From Chitinophagales bacterium (GTDB taxonomy: Bacteria; Bacteroidota; Bacteroidia; Chitinophagales; Chitinophagaceae), in the NCBI GenBank assembly GCA_020636575.1, contig JACJXP010000001.1, positions 1,178,001-1,242,000 of the forward strand: DNA of 64,000 bases, in the 5' to 3' direction. Both the position numbers and the translations under genes were made by a program. Every line of letters starts with the position of its first letter. Positions within the stretch are counted from its first letter, which is position 1. This document shows, piece by piece, positions 49,713 through 57,902 of this stretch. Under the pieces are notes generated by a model. That model was not told the DNA's origin, did no database searches, and worked only from the letters and a program-made list of their open reading frames with translations.

Positions 49713-50744
49713 TTAAGTAGCAGCCGTAAATTGCTTCAGAAACCGTACATCATTTTCACTGAAAAGGCGGATATCATTAATGCCATATTTTAACATTGCA
49801 GGACGCTCAATTCCCATACCAAATGCAAACCCGGTATATTTATTAGGGTCAATATTGCAATTAGATAAAACATTAGGGTGTACCATACCGCAGCCCAAAA
49901 TCTCTACCCAGCCGGTCTTTTTACAAATATTACAACCGCTCCCACCGCAAATAAAGCAGCTTACATCCATTTCCGCACTGGGCTCAGTAAAGGGAAAGTA
50001 GGAAGGGCGGAATCTTACCTTCACATCCTTGCCATACATTTCTTTTACAAAGAAGTAAAGTGTCTGTTTCAGGTCAGCAAATGATACATTTTCATCTATA
50101 TATAATCCCTCCACCTGGTGAAAAAAGCAATGGCTTCTTGCACTCACTGTTTCGTTCCGGTACACCCGGCCCGGCATCAGCATACGGATCGGCAGTTTGC
50201 CTTTTTCCATTTCCCGTATCTGCACACTGCTGGTGTGGGTTCTTAATACCCAGTCAGGATTGGTTTGTACATAAAAAGTATCCTGCATATCCCTGGCAGG
50301 ATGATGCTCGGGTAGATTCAATGCGCCGAAATTGTGCCAGTCATCTTCAATTTCAGGCCCTTCTGCCACAGCAAAGCCCAGTCGTTGAAAGATAGAAACG
50401 ATCTTATTGCGCATTAATACAACCGGGTGACGGGAGCCTACGGGAATAGCATTTCCGGGAAGGGTAAGATCAATGGAACTGCCCGTAACTGTATTATTGG
50501 TGGTAAGAGTTGCTTTTAACTCTTCAAATTTTGTTTCAGTAAAGAGCTTGAACTCATTTAATATCCTGCCTGCCTCTTTTTTGTTTTCTGCCGCCACATT
50601 TTTCATTTCTCCCATTATGGCTTTTACAATGCCTTTTGTTCCCAGCCATTTTATCCGGAAATCCTCTACCTGCTTTTCATCGGTTACATTAAAAGCGGTG
50701 ATCTCATGTTTGTATTCCTCAATCTTCTTTAATAGATCCTCCAT
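49713..50744 (-). CDS. pheS: Phenylalanyl-tRNA synthetase alpha chain
   Basis: A 343-residue class II synthetase subunit. The N-terminal coiled coil is followed by FRIKWLGTKGIVKAIMGEMK. The motif 2 region is VYRNETVSARSHCFFHQVEG. A four-cysteine segment (CFICGGSGCNICKKTG) precedes GCGMVHPNVL, and motif 3 is GFAFGMGIERPAMLKYG. The gene pairs with pheT only if pheT lies elsewhere; it is not next to it here. A -7 element TATCTTTG sits 7 bp before the ATG. Confidence 0.97.
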   Translation of the reverse strand: MEDLLKKIEEYKHEITAFNVTDEKQVEDFRIKWLGTKGIVKAIMGEMKNVAAENKKEAGRILNEFKLFTETKFEELKATLTTNNTVTGSSIDLTLPGNAIPVGSRHPVVLMRNKIVSIFQRLGFAVAEGPEIEDDWHNFGALNLPEHHPARDMQDTFYVQTNPDWVLRTHTSSVQIREMEKGKLPIRMLMPGRVYRNETVSARSHCFFHQVEGLYIDENVSFADLKQTLYFFVKEMYGKDVKVRFRPSYFPFTEPSAEMDVSCFICGGSGCNICKKTGWVEILGCGMVHPNVLSNCNIDPNKYTGFAFGMGIERPAMLKYGINDIRLFSENDVRFLKQFTAAT

Positions 50745-50751
50745 AAGTCTG

Positions 50752-50759
50752 CAAAGATA
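50752..50759 (-). promoter_or_regulatory. -7 element before pheS
   Basis: On the minus strand this reads TATCTTTG, a perfect TAnnTTTG match ending 7 bp before the pheS ATG. TTTC lies 20 bp upstream as a possible weak -33. Confidence 0.45.
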
Positions 50760-50799
50760 AATCTGTGTAATCTGAGAATGAAATGAATTTTAGTATTGA

Positions 50800-52956
50800 T
50801 TATAAAGATATTCGCATACTCAGATTGATCACTCTCCCATCGATCGGGGCCCAAAGCTCTTTAAAGGAAGGGTTATCGAAAGGAGGGATCACTATCTGTT
50901 CTTTACGGGTCTGCCGATAATCCAATAAGTTTTCACAGTTTAGAACAAGGGATATGTGGTGAATGTCATATCGTACCATTGCTGCAGCAAAAAGATAGCC
51001 GGGTGTTTTTGATCCGTCACTTAAATATTGTGAACCTGTATAAGCTGATTCCAATCCAGCTCTGAAGTGGTCAGAAAACTCATAAGCAATAATAGAAGCC
51101 AATTTATTTTTTGCGATCAGTTCCAGGTGTGGTTGCTGTTCGTCATATTTTTTTCGGGCATTGGTGTATATATAACCTAAATAAATTTCAAGGGCATCAT
51201 GCAAAATCTGTACATAAGACTCAATACCTCCTGTTGTAACGGGGTTTGATTCATTGACAAACTCAATACTCCCCGGCATCATTACTGCTATAACTGGCTT
51301 ATTGATTTGGTTATAGAAGAAACTTTGATTTACAGTTAGGTCCCAACCATTTATTTTTTGATGATAATTGACATCCCAGTTTACACCTGCGGAACGCTCA
51401 GCTTTGATATTTTGAAGTGGAAAAATGAATTTGAGATCTCTTTCGTCAATTTCATTTGAGAAAACGGTTGGTGTTTTATAACCTAAACCAAAACCAAGCC
51501 TGCTAGTAAGCACAGGGTTTATCTTGTATAGCATAGAGATCCTGGGTAATGCAAAAGTTCCATAATCGCTATGGTGATCAATTCGAAACCCGGTTTGAAC
51601 AATAAATTTTGGATTTATCTTCCAGTCATCTTGCAAAAAGACGCCAATTGTTGTTTGGTTATAGTTGTTGATCTGCGTACTGTCCGGGAGTTTCTTTGTA
51701 AAGTTTTCACCGTTAAGATTTAATCCGAGGACCAGGTCGTTTTGCTCCCATTTCTTCAGGTAAGAGGCTTCTGTGTACCATGATAATTGCTTTGCCTTCA
51801 TCCCAAATACATTTGTTGCTATATCCCTGCTTAGCCAACTTCCTGTTCCTTTCAGCGTAAACCGATCAGTAGTATTTATGCGGTTTTCCCAGCTTGCATC
51901 TAGTGTATGACGAAATGATTTATTACTTACAAAGTACTGGTGCAGGTTGTCGCTCTTGTTGTCAATCACAAGCATGTCTCCCCCTTTTCTTTTCTCAAAG
52001 GCACCATTATACCCTATATAAATATTGTTCTTCTTATCAGGATATAGAAATAAGACCGGATGTATAAAATAGCCATTTGTTTTGGGTAGATCGCTAAAGC
52101 CGTCTTTATTTACATCTTTCGCTTTTTGGTAATTGACCCCTGAGAAAAAAGTATACCCGATCTTATTCTTTTTGTTCGACAGGTAAATATTGGCATTTGA
52201 TTCATTAAGATCAGATTGATTGAGCAATAAGGTCTTTTCAAATACACCCTCTTTTGGTCTTTTTGATATGAGATTTACCATTCCTGCAATGGCTCCTCCG
52301 CCATATAGGGTTGAGCTGGCTCCTTTTACGATTTCAATTTGTTTCAGGTCAAGGGGTGGAATCTGCAAGATGCTAAAACTTCCTGCATAGCCTCCAAACA
52401 GCGGCATGCCGTCTTTTAGAAGTTGAGTGTATTTACCTGGTAGTCCCTGTACCCTCATTTCAATATTGCCGGTAGCAGCAGAAGTTTGTTGTATTTGTAT
52501 ACCTGCTACATCTCCCAGTAAACTGGCGATATTACCGGGTTTAATGCCGACTTCTTCATTCACTTCCTCAGCCCCGAGCACTTCAACTTTGGTTGGGAGG
52601 TTTTCTATGCGGGATTCAGTTCTGGAAGAGGATACTATTACTTCTTCCTCTGTTTGCGCTTCCGCTCTTTCCATCTCAACAGTAATTGGAGCATTTTTTA
52701 AAGGGAAAATAAATTTTAGTGTTTTTGTTGTAAAACTTATCATTGAGAATGTAACGGAAAACTCTCCCGGGGGTGTGTCTGTAAAAAAGACCTTTCCGGT
52801 AGTATCGGAACTGGCACCATTATTCGTTTTTTCAATTAAAACAGAAACCCCGCTTAGTGGTTGCCTGGTTGCAGCATCTACAATAATAAATGATTGGGCT
52901 TGCAGTACAGATTGTGTACTTAGAAGAAAAGCAAAGGCTACTATTATTGATTTCAT
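50800..52956 (-). CDS. TonB-dependent receptor with carboxypeptidase-like N-terminal domain
   Basis: A 718-residue outer-membrane receptor. The signal peptide ends LQAQ near residue 21. A carboxypeptidase-regulatory-like domain (22-105) precedes the plug (VEVLGAEEVNEEVGIKPGN, QGLPGKYTQLLKDGMPLFGG, IEIVKGASSTLYGGGAIAGM) and a 22-strand barrel ending with the aromatic-poor VINLSMRISL. It imports a substrate such as a metal complex or vitamin using TonB energy. Upstream on the same strand lie a PepSY-like lipoprotein and an acidic secreted protein, suggesting a small uptake locus; the ligand is unknown. Confidence 0.92.
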   Translation of the reverse strand: MKSIIVAFAFLLSTQSVLQAQSFIIVDAATRQPLSGVSVLIEKTNNGASSDTTGKVFFTDTPPGEFSVTFSMISFTTKTLKFIFPLKNAPITVEMERAEAQTEEEVIVSSSRTESRIENLPTKVEVLGAEEVNEEVGIKPGNIASLLGDVAGIQIQQTSAATGNIEMRVQGLPGKYTQLLKDGMPLFGGYAGSFSILQIPPLDLKQIEIVKGASSTLYGGGAIAGMVNLISKRPKEGVFEKTLLLNQSDLNESNANIYLSNKKNKIGYTFFSGVNYQKAKDVNKDGFSDLPKTNGYFIHPVLFLYPDKKNNIYIGYNGAFEKRKGGDMLVIDNKSDNLHQYFVSNKSFRHTLDASWENRINTTDRFTLKGTGSWLSRDIATNVFGMKAKQLSWYTEASYLKKWEQNDLVLGLNLNGENFTKKLPDSTQINNYNQTTIGVFLQDDWKINPKFIVQTGFRIDHHSDYGTFALPRISMLYKINPVLTSRLGFGLGYKTPTVFSNEIDERDLKFIFPLQNIKAERSAGVNWDVNYHQKINGWDLTVNQSFFYNQINKPVIAVMMPGSIEFVNESNPVTTGGIESYVQILHDALEIYLGYIYTNARKKYDEQQPHLELIAKNKLASIIAYEFSDHFRAGLESAYTGSQYLSDGSKTPGYLFAAAMVRYDIHHISLVLNCENLLDYRQTRKEQIVIPPFDNPSFKELWAPIDGRVINLSMRISL

Positions 52957-53116
52957 TGGTTATAATTTAGAGTGTATCTCAAAATGGTTTTCAATCAAAA
53001 AGACTGACTACAGGAGTTACACAGAGTTTTACCTATACGTAAAATATGCTCTGTGCAACTCTGTTAATTTATATACGCCGAATTGGCCAATAATTATTAG
53101 TCAGCGTTTCTGTGAG

Positions 53117-53539
53117 CTAAATAAAAGTTCCGTCTTCAGATAATTCGAGTTCTTGCTTTTTCCCATTTTCTTTAATGACGACTTCGTAACTAACTGCTTT
53201 GCCGGGACGTTCAGTTTTTTCAATGCTGATAAAAACTGTTCCCGGGTATTTTGATAGAACGGATTTCTTTACGGCATCTGGTGTTTCTGTTTCATTAATA
53301 ACGGTCTCAATTATTACCCAATCACCATTTTTATCAAAATTGGCAGAAACATTTTTCCCTTCGTTGATAAACTCAGCTTCAAATTCCGTTTTACTTTCTT
53401 TGCTCCAGCTGATATTTTGGGCACCAGGAAACTTTGAATGGAAAGCCTGTTTGACGGGTTCTGGAACGTTTGTTTTCCGGTTATTACACGAATAAGCTAT
53501 CAAGGCAAGTGATGCCCATAATAAAAATATCTTTTTCAT
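53117..53539 (-). CDS. PepSY-like lipoprotein
   Basis: A 140-residue lipoprotein. The signal has a lipobox ending IAYSC near residue 18, then a PepSY-like repeat pair (VKQAFHSKFPGAQNISWSKE and AVKKSVLSKYPGTVFISIEK) and an acidic Glu-rich end. The family is the same as the secreted protein at 2195-2638. The TonB receptor lies 160 bp downstream. A role in binding a small ligand or peptide near the receptor is possible but not shown. Confidence 0.82.
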   Translation of the reverse strand: MKKIFLLWASLALIAYSCNNRKTNVPEPVKQAFHSKFPGAQNISWSKESKTEFEAEFINEGKNVSANFDKNGDWVIIETVINETETPDAVKKSVLSKYPGTVFISIEKTERPGKAVSYEVVIKENGKKQELELSEDGTFI

Positions 53540-53592
53540 CTCTTTAGTTTGAAAATTAAAAATTGATTTAGCCAGAATAGTGTGCGGATTTG

Positions 53593-54018
53593 CTAAATAG
53601 AGTAAAGTGGGGGATGAAATATAGAAGAGAGATAATTAAAAGAATACTTATTTTCCTTAAAAAAACACAAAGGCTTTTTGGGGTCTATAGTATTTTTTTG
53701 TGTTGCAAACTGCGCTGCGTTCAGTATAATAGTTCCGGGTTGGATATGGGTCGGGATGGCTTCTGAAGGAATTCTGTTATGTGAATTCTGGGTGTTTTCT
53801 TCATCTTCTTCGTCATTATGTTCCAGCACAGTTCCGATAACAAGCAGTTTTTCAAAAACAAATTCATTAATGTCAAGGTCTGGATCCTGCTCCTTACAAT
53901 CTGAGAAAACTTTATAAATGTAAGTGTCATTAAAGTTGTTATAGGGCATTACAATACCTGTAATCTCCAGAACAAGCATGAAAAATATTGAATAAACTCT
54001 CTTCAAGGTGTAGCACAA
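53593..54018 (-). CDS. Acidic secreted protein of unknown function
   Basis: A 141-residue protein with an N-terminal hydrophobic stretch (SIFFMLVLEITGIVMP), likely a signal sequence. A core follows with YIYKVFSDCKEQDPDLDINEF, FEKLLVIGTVLE and an acidic run HNDEEDEENTQNSHN of metal-binding character. The start could be ATG 54018 or a TTG at 54006 (MKRVYSIFF). No known family. It precedes the PepSY-like lipoprotein and the TonB receptor. Moderate evidence that it is real: the signal sequence and operon-like spacing. Confidence 0.5.
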   Translation of the reverse strand: MCYTLKRVYSIFFMLVLEITGIVMPYNNFNDTYIYKVFSDCKEQDPDLDINEFVFEKLLVIGTVLEHNDEEDEENTQNSHNRIPSEAIPTHIQPGTIILNAAQFATQKNTIDPKKPLCFFKENKYSFNYLSSIFHPPLYSI

Positions 54019-54081
54019 TATAACAACAATAATTACTAATAAGTGTTAATTGTTTGATTTCTGTCAGATGTTGATTTCATG

Positions 54082-54089
54082 TATGTTTG
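54082..54089 (+). promoter_or_regulatory. -7 element before the arginase-family gene
   Basis: TATGTTTG is a perfect TAnnTTTG match 15 bp before the ATG at 54105. The -33 is weak. Confidence 0.4.
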
Positions 54090-54104
54090 TTCTAAATCAT
54101 ATTC

Positions 54105-55241
54105 ATGTCAGACTACCTGAATATTTCTGATTTTCTTGAACCGGTTTCTATACCCGTTATTTCTCATGAAGAAGGCTATAAAGAGGGGCAACTAGGGAGT
54201 TTACTTCTTGTTAATGACCAGGAGTTCCCGGATCTGGAAGAGGTGCAGGTTGTTTTACTGGGCTGTGGTGAGCAGCGGGGCAGCGGATTGATACATGGTC
54301 AGAGTGCAGCTCCTGATATTGTGCGCAGCCAACTCTATTCTTTATATGGCTGGCACCCGGATATCAAAATGGCTGACATAGGCAACATCCGCCCCGGATC
54401 TTTATATACAGACTCCTATGCTGCGTTGAAAACTGTTGTTAAAGAATTAATGGACGATGGAAAACTCGTCATTATCCTCGGAGGATCCCATGATCTTACG
54501 CTATCGCAATATGGGGCATATGCAGAAAGTAAAAAATTAATAGAAGCAAGTTGTGTGGATGCATTGATAGATCTGAATATTGACTCCCCATTCCGGCATG
54601 AGAATTTTCTGATGGAAATGCTTACCGGTGAACCTAATTATATCCGTCATTATAATCATATAGGGTTTCAGAGTTTCTTTGTTCACCCAAGAATGCTGGA
54701 AACGATGGATAAACTGAGGTTTGATTGTTACCGGGTGGGCCATGTGAAAGAAAGTATAGACGAAATGGAACCGGTGATCCGAAATAGTAATATGCTGAGT
54801 TTTGATATTACTGCTTTGGCTAATGCTTATGCCCCTTCAAACAGCCTTTCCCCCAATGGGTTCAACGGGGAAGAAGCTTGTGTATTGATGCGATATGCAG
54901 GCATGAGTCATTCAGTGAGCAGTATTGGTATTTACGGATATGATGCACAACATGACAGGGATGAACTGACTGCCAAACAAATTGCTCACATGATCTGGTA
55001 TGTGCTCGATGGTAAAAGCAAAGCCCGAAGAGAAGCCCATCTTGACGAGAAAGATTCTTTCAATGAATACCATACCGCATTTGCGGAAGTGGAAACTACT
55101 TTTTTACAGAGTAAGAAGACCGGTCGCTGGTGGATGCAGCTACCTGATAAAAAATTTATTGCCTGCAGTTACAAGGATTACCTGCTGGCCAGCAGCAATG
55201 AGATCCCGGAAAGATGGCTCAGGGCACAGGAGAGGAGTTGA
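54105..55241 (+). CDS. Arginase/formimidoylglutamase-family protein with altered metal site
   Basis: A 378-residue protein of the ureohydrolase superfamily. VVLLGCGEQRGSGLIHGQSAAPDIVR is the family start region, VIILGGSHDLTLSQYGAY matches the first metal motif, DALIDLNIDSPFRHENFL the second, and SFDITALANAYAPSNSLSPNGFNG the third. In active enzymes these read GGDHS, DAHxD and SxDxDxxDP. Here GGSHD and DLNID lack the usual metal-binding aspartate and histidine. It may be a non-catalytic or altered enzyme. An oxidoreductase gene follows. Confidence 0.8.
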   Translation: MSDYLNISDFLEPVSIPVISHEEGYKEGQLGSLLLVNDQEFPDLEEVQVVLLGCGEQRGSGLIHGQSAAPDIVRSQLYSLYGWHPDIKMADIGNIRPGSLYTDSYAALKTVVKELMDDGKLVIILGGSHDLTLSQYGAYAESKKLIEASCVDALIDLNIDSPFRHENFLMEMLTGEPNYIRHYNHIGFQSFFVHPRMLETMDKLRFDCYRVGHVKESIDEMEPVIRNSNMLSFDITALANAYAPSNSLSPNGFNGEEACVLMRYAGMSHSVSSIGIYGYDAQHDRDELTAKQIAHMIWYVLDGKSKARREAHLDEKDSFNEYHTAFAEVETTFLQSKKTGRWWMQLPDKKFIACSYKDYLLASSNEIPERWLRAQERS

Positions 55242-55297
55242 TAGGAAAATGTGCTGATCTGAACATACGCAAACAGGATTAATTCAGAATAGTTATT

Positions 55298-56344
55298 ATG
55301 AGTTCAGTTATTAAAACGGGCATCTGTTCTTATGGAATGAGCGGCAGGGTGTTTCATGCACCATTTATTGAAGCACACCCGGGTTTTGAATTGACGGCAA
55401 TTGTAGAAAGACATAAAGATGAATCAAGACAACTTTATGCTGGCTCAAAATTATATCGTTCCGTTGAGGAATTATGTGCTGATAAAACAATTCAATTGAT
55501 CGTTGTAAATACACCTGCCTACCTGCACCTGGAACATGCAACCATGGCATTGAATGCGGGAAAGAATGTGATCATTGAAAAGCCATTTACAGTCTGGTTA
55601 TATGAAGCAGAGCAATTGCAACAACTGGCAGAAGAGAAAGATCTTTCGTTAACGATATTTCAAAACAGGAGATATGATGGCGATTTTATAGCAGTTAAAA
55701 ATGTTGTGGAGGAAAATCTCTTGGGAGAAATAAGAGAAGCAGAATTCCGCTATGATCGCTACAGGCCAAATTACAATGGTTCCCCGCATAAGGAAGGTGA
55801 TCTGCCGGGAGCCGGCTTGTTACATAATCTTGGTCCCCACCTGATCGACCAGGCCTTGTATTTATTCGGCTGGCCACAGGCTGTATTTGCAGATATGTGG
55901 CAAATGCGGCCCGATGTATTGTCGGATGACTATTTTGAAATATTGCTGTACTATAACCAACTCCGGGTTCGTTTAAAAGGAACCTGTATTGCCAGGGAAA
56001 CGGTTCCGGCTTATGCTTTACATGGAATGAAGGGAAGTTTTTTGCAACAGCGTTCTGATCTACAGGAAGAAAAATTACAACAAGCTGTAAAGCCTTCATT
56101 GGAGAACTGGTGTCCGCCTCCGGCAGAACCGGATGGCTTATTGCATACTGAGATCAATGGTGAAACCGTTAAAAAGCAAACTCATTCTGACTCTGGTAAT
56201 TATATCCGGTTCTATGATGATGTATATAAAGCTTTAACCGGGAAAGCCGATAACCCTGTTCCGGCAACAGACGGGGTAAAAGTGATGCGGATCATGGAAG
56301 CAGCGCAGGAGAGTGTGAAGGAAAAGAGGATTATAGGGTTATAA
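55298..56344 (+). CDS. Gfo/Idh/MocA-family oxidoreductase
   Basis: A 348-residue oxidoreductase. The N-terminal Rossmann half has GICSYGMSGRVFHAPFI (GxGxxG-like, with the GxxxxxFH variant), VIEKPFTVWLYEAEQL with the conserved EKP, and NRRYDGDFIAVKNVVEE. The C-terminal half has GAGLLHNLGPHLIDQALYLFG, the typical GGLLDxGxH motif. NAD(P)-linked oxidation of a sugar or related alcohol is expected; the substrate is not predictable. It follows the arginase-family gene and may share its transcript. Confidence 0.92.
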   Translation: MSSVIKTGICSYGMSGRVFHAPFIEAHPGFELTAIVERHKDESRQLYAGSKLYRSVEELCADKTIQLIVVNTPAYLHLEHATMALNAGKNVIIEKPFTVWLYEAEQLQQLAEEKDLSLTIFQNRRYDGDFIAVKNVVEENLLGEIREAEFRYDRYRPNYNGSPHKEGDLPGAGLLHNLGPHLIDQALYLFGWPQAVFADMWQMRPDVLSDDYFEILLYYNQLRVRLKGTCIARETVPAYALHGMKGSFLQQRSDLQEEKLQQAVKPSLENWCPPPAEPDGLLHTEINGETVKKQTHSDSGNYIRFYDDVYKALTGKADNPVPATDGVKVMRIMEAAQESVKEKRIIGL

Positions 56345-56364
56345 ATTTTAATTATAAATACTGG

Positions 56365-57795
56365 ATGATGAATGACAAAAAGCACTCCCGGAATGATTGC
56401 AGGCAATTTTTATTTATCATTTTACATTCAGTATTCATCATTTTTTTCGCTTCCTGTTCTGTCAGCAAAAAACTTTCCAAGTCAGCCAAAGAAAATGTTT
56501 TAAGCAATAAGGCTTTTCAAACCGCTCATGTAGGTATCAGCGTTTATGATCCCGCAACCAATAAATATCTCTACAATTACCAGGGGGATAAATATTTTGT
56601 ACCGGCCAGTAATATCAAAATACCAACCTGTTATGCAGCCATGAAATATTTGGGGGATAGTTTGGTTGGATTGAGATATTATTTGAAAGATGATAGTATT
56701 ATTTTACTTCCTACCGGTGATCCAACATTTTTATTTAGTGATTACAAGTATCAGCCGGTATTAAATTTTCTAAAGAACGAAAAAAGAAAATTATTTATTG
56801 ACATTGAAAATTGGGATGATGACGAGTTTGGTTCAGGTTGGTCTTGGAATGATTATAATGAATATTATATGGTAGAGAGGAATTCTTTCCCCATTTTTGG
56901 TAATGTTGTTAAAATTAGTTTGATTGGCAGGCCTGTTAGAGGGAAGTATAACATTAAATTTGAACCCGCATTTCTTGAGACCCAAAATGAAAACTTTGCC
57001 ATTCGATTAATTAATTCACCAAGCCGTCATGTAATCTGGCCTGACAGCACACCAGCAAAATTTAATGTAAGGAGGCAAAAGTTAGAAAATCAATTTTATT
57101 TAGAAGAATCAAACTCATTATTATCTAGCCAACAAATTCCTTTTATTGTCGATACCGTAAGTACAACGCTTAAGATACTAAAAGAAGATTTCGGATTATT
57201 AATTTCTAATTATAAAAAGGGATTTCAAACTGGCAGCTCAATTGATTTTAATAGTCATGATTTATTTAATTATAAAATCCACTCCCAACCCACCGACTCC
57301 GTCCTTAAACCCATGATGCACCGCAGCGATAATTTTTTTGCAGAGCAAATGCTGTTAATGGTAAGTAATGAAATGCTGGGAGTGATGAATGATGAAAGGA
57401 TCATTGATACTTTACTGAAAACAGATTTTAAGGATCTTCCTCAGAGACCAAGATGGGTGGATGGCTCTGGCCTAAGCCGCTATAATTTATTTACCCCGCA
57501 GGATATTGTTTTCATTCTGAACAAAATGAATAATGAATTTGGCATGGATCGTATTAAAGAAATATTGCCAACAGGAGGTGAAGGAACCATCAGCAATTAT
57601 TATAAAACAGACAGCGGATACATTTATGGAAAAACCGGAACATTAAGTGGTGTAGTTTCTTTCAGCGGGTTTTTATATACAAAGAAGGGCAAACTGCTTA
57701 TTTTTTCTACGTTGGTCAACAATCATAATAATTCAGCAACAGAGATAAGAAAAGCGATAGAAAAATTCTTACAGGGAATCAGAAACCGATACTAG
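56365..57795 (+). CDS. dacB: D-alanyl-D-alanine carboxypeptidase/endopeptidase (PBP4 type)
   Basis: A 476-residue peptidoglycan peptidase of the S13 family. A membrane-targeting N-terminus ends near FFASC (residue 31) and may be lipid-modified. The SxxK motif is in VPASNIKIPTCYAAMK, the SxN motif in MHRSDNFFAEQML and the KTG motif in YIYGKTGTLSGV. It trims and cleaves cross-links in peptidoglycan. It is convergent with mutL across a repeat-like hairpin. DNA composition is AT-richer in the middle than at the ends, a mild irregularity. Confidence 0.92.
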   Translation: MMNDKKHSRNDCRQFLFIILHSVFIIFFASCSVSKKLSKSAKENVLSNKAFQTAHVGISVYDPATNKYLYNYQGDKYFVPASNIKIPTCYAAMKYLGDSLVGLRYYLKDDSIILLPTGDPTFLFSDYKYQPVLNFLKNEKRKLFIDIENWDDDEFGSGWSWNDYNEYYMVERNSFPIFGNVVKISLIGRPVRGKYNIKFEPAFLETQNENFAIRLINSPSRHVIWPDSTPAKFNVRRQKLENQFYLEESNSLLSSQQIPFIVDTVSTTLKILKEDFGLLISNYKKGFQTGSSIDFNSHDLFNYKIHSQPTDSVLKPMMHRSDNFFAEQMLLMVSNEMLGVMNDERIIDTLLKTDFKDLPQRPRWVDGSGLSRYNLFTPQDIVFILNKMNNEFGMDRIKEILPTGGEGTISNYYKTDSGYIYGKTGTLSGVVSFSGFLYTKKGKLLIFSTLVNNHNNSATEIRKAIEKFLQGIRNRY

Positions 57796-57802
57796 AAGAG
57801 TT

Positions 57803-57889
57803 TTGTCATACCGAGGTACGAGGCATCTCAAAGACTAAAATTATAATAATGCTGGAGGTTTTAAGACTCCTCCTTAGTCAGAGTGACAA
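57803..57889. repeat. Dispersed-type inverted-repeat element between dacB and mutL
   Basis: The ends TTGTCATACCGA (57803-57814) and TCAGAGTGACAA (57878-57889) are imperfect inverted repeats with 9 of 12 pairs. An inner stem GGAGG/CCTCC (57854-57873) makes a small hairpin. The whole fits the 80-100 bp palindromic elements that recur in the intergenic DNA of this phylum (recognition from memory). It may also serve as a terminator for the two convergent genes. Confidence 0.5.
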
Positions 57890-57902
57890 GACACAGAGGT
57901 TT

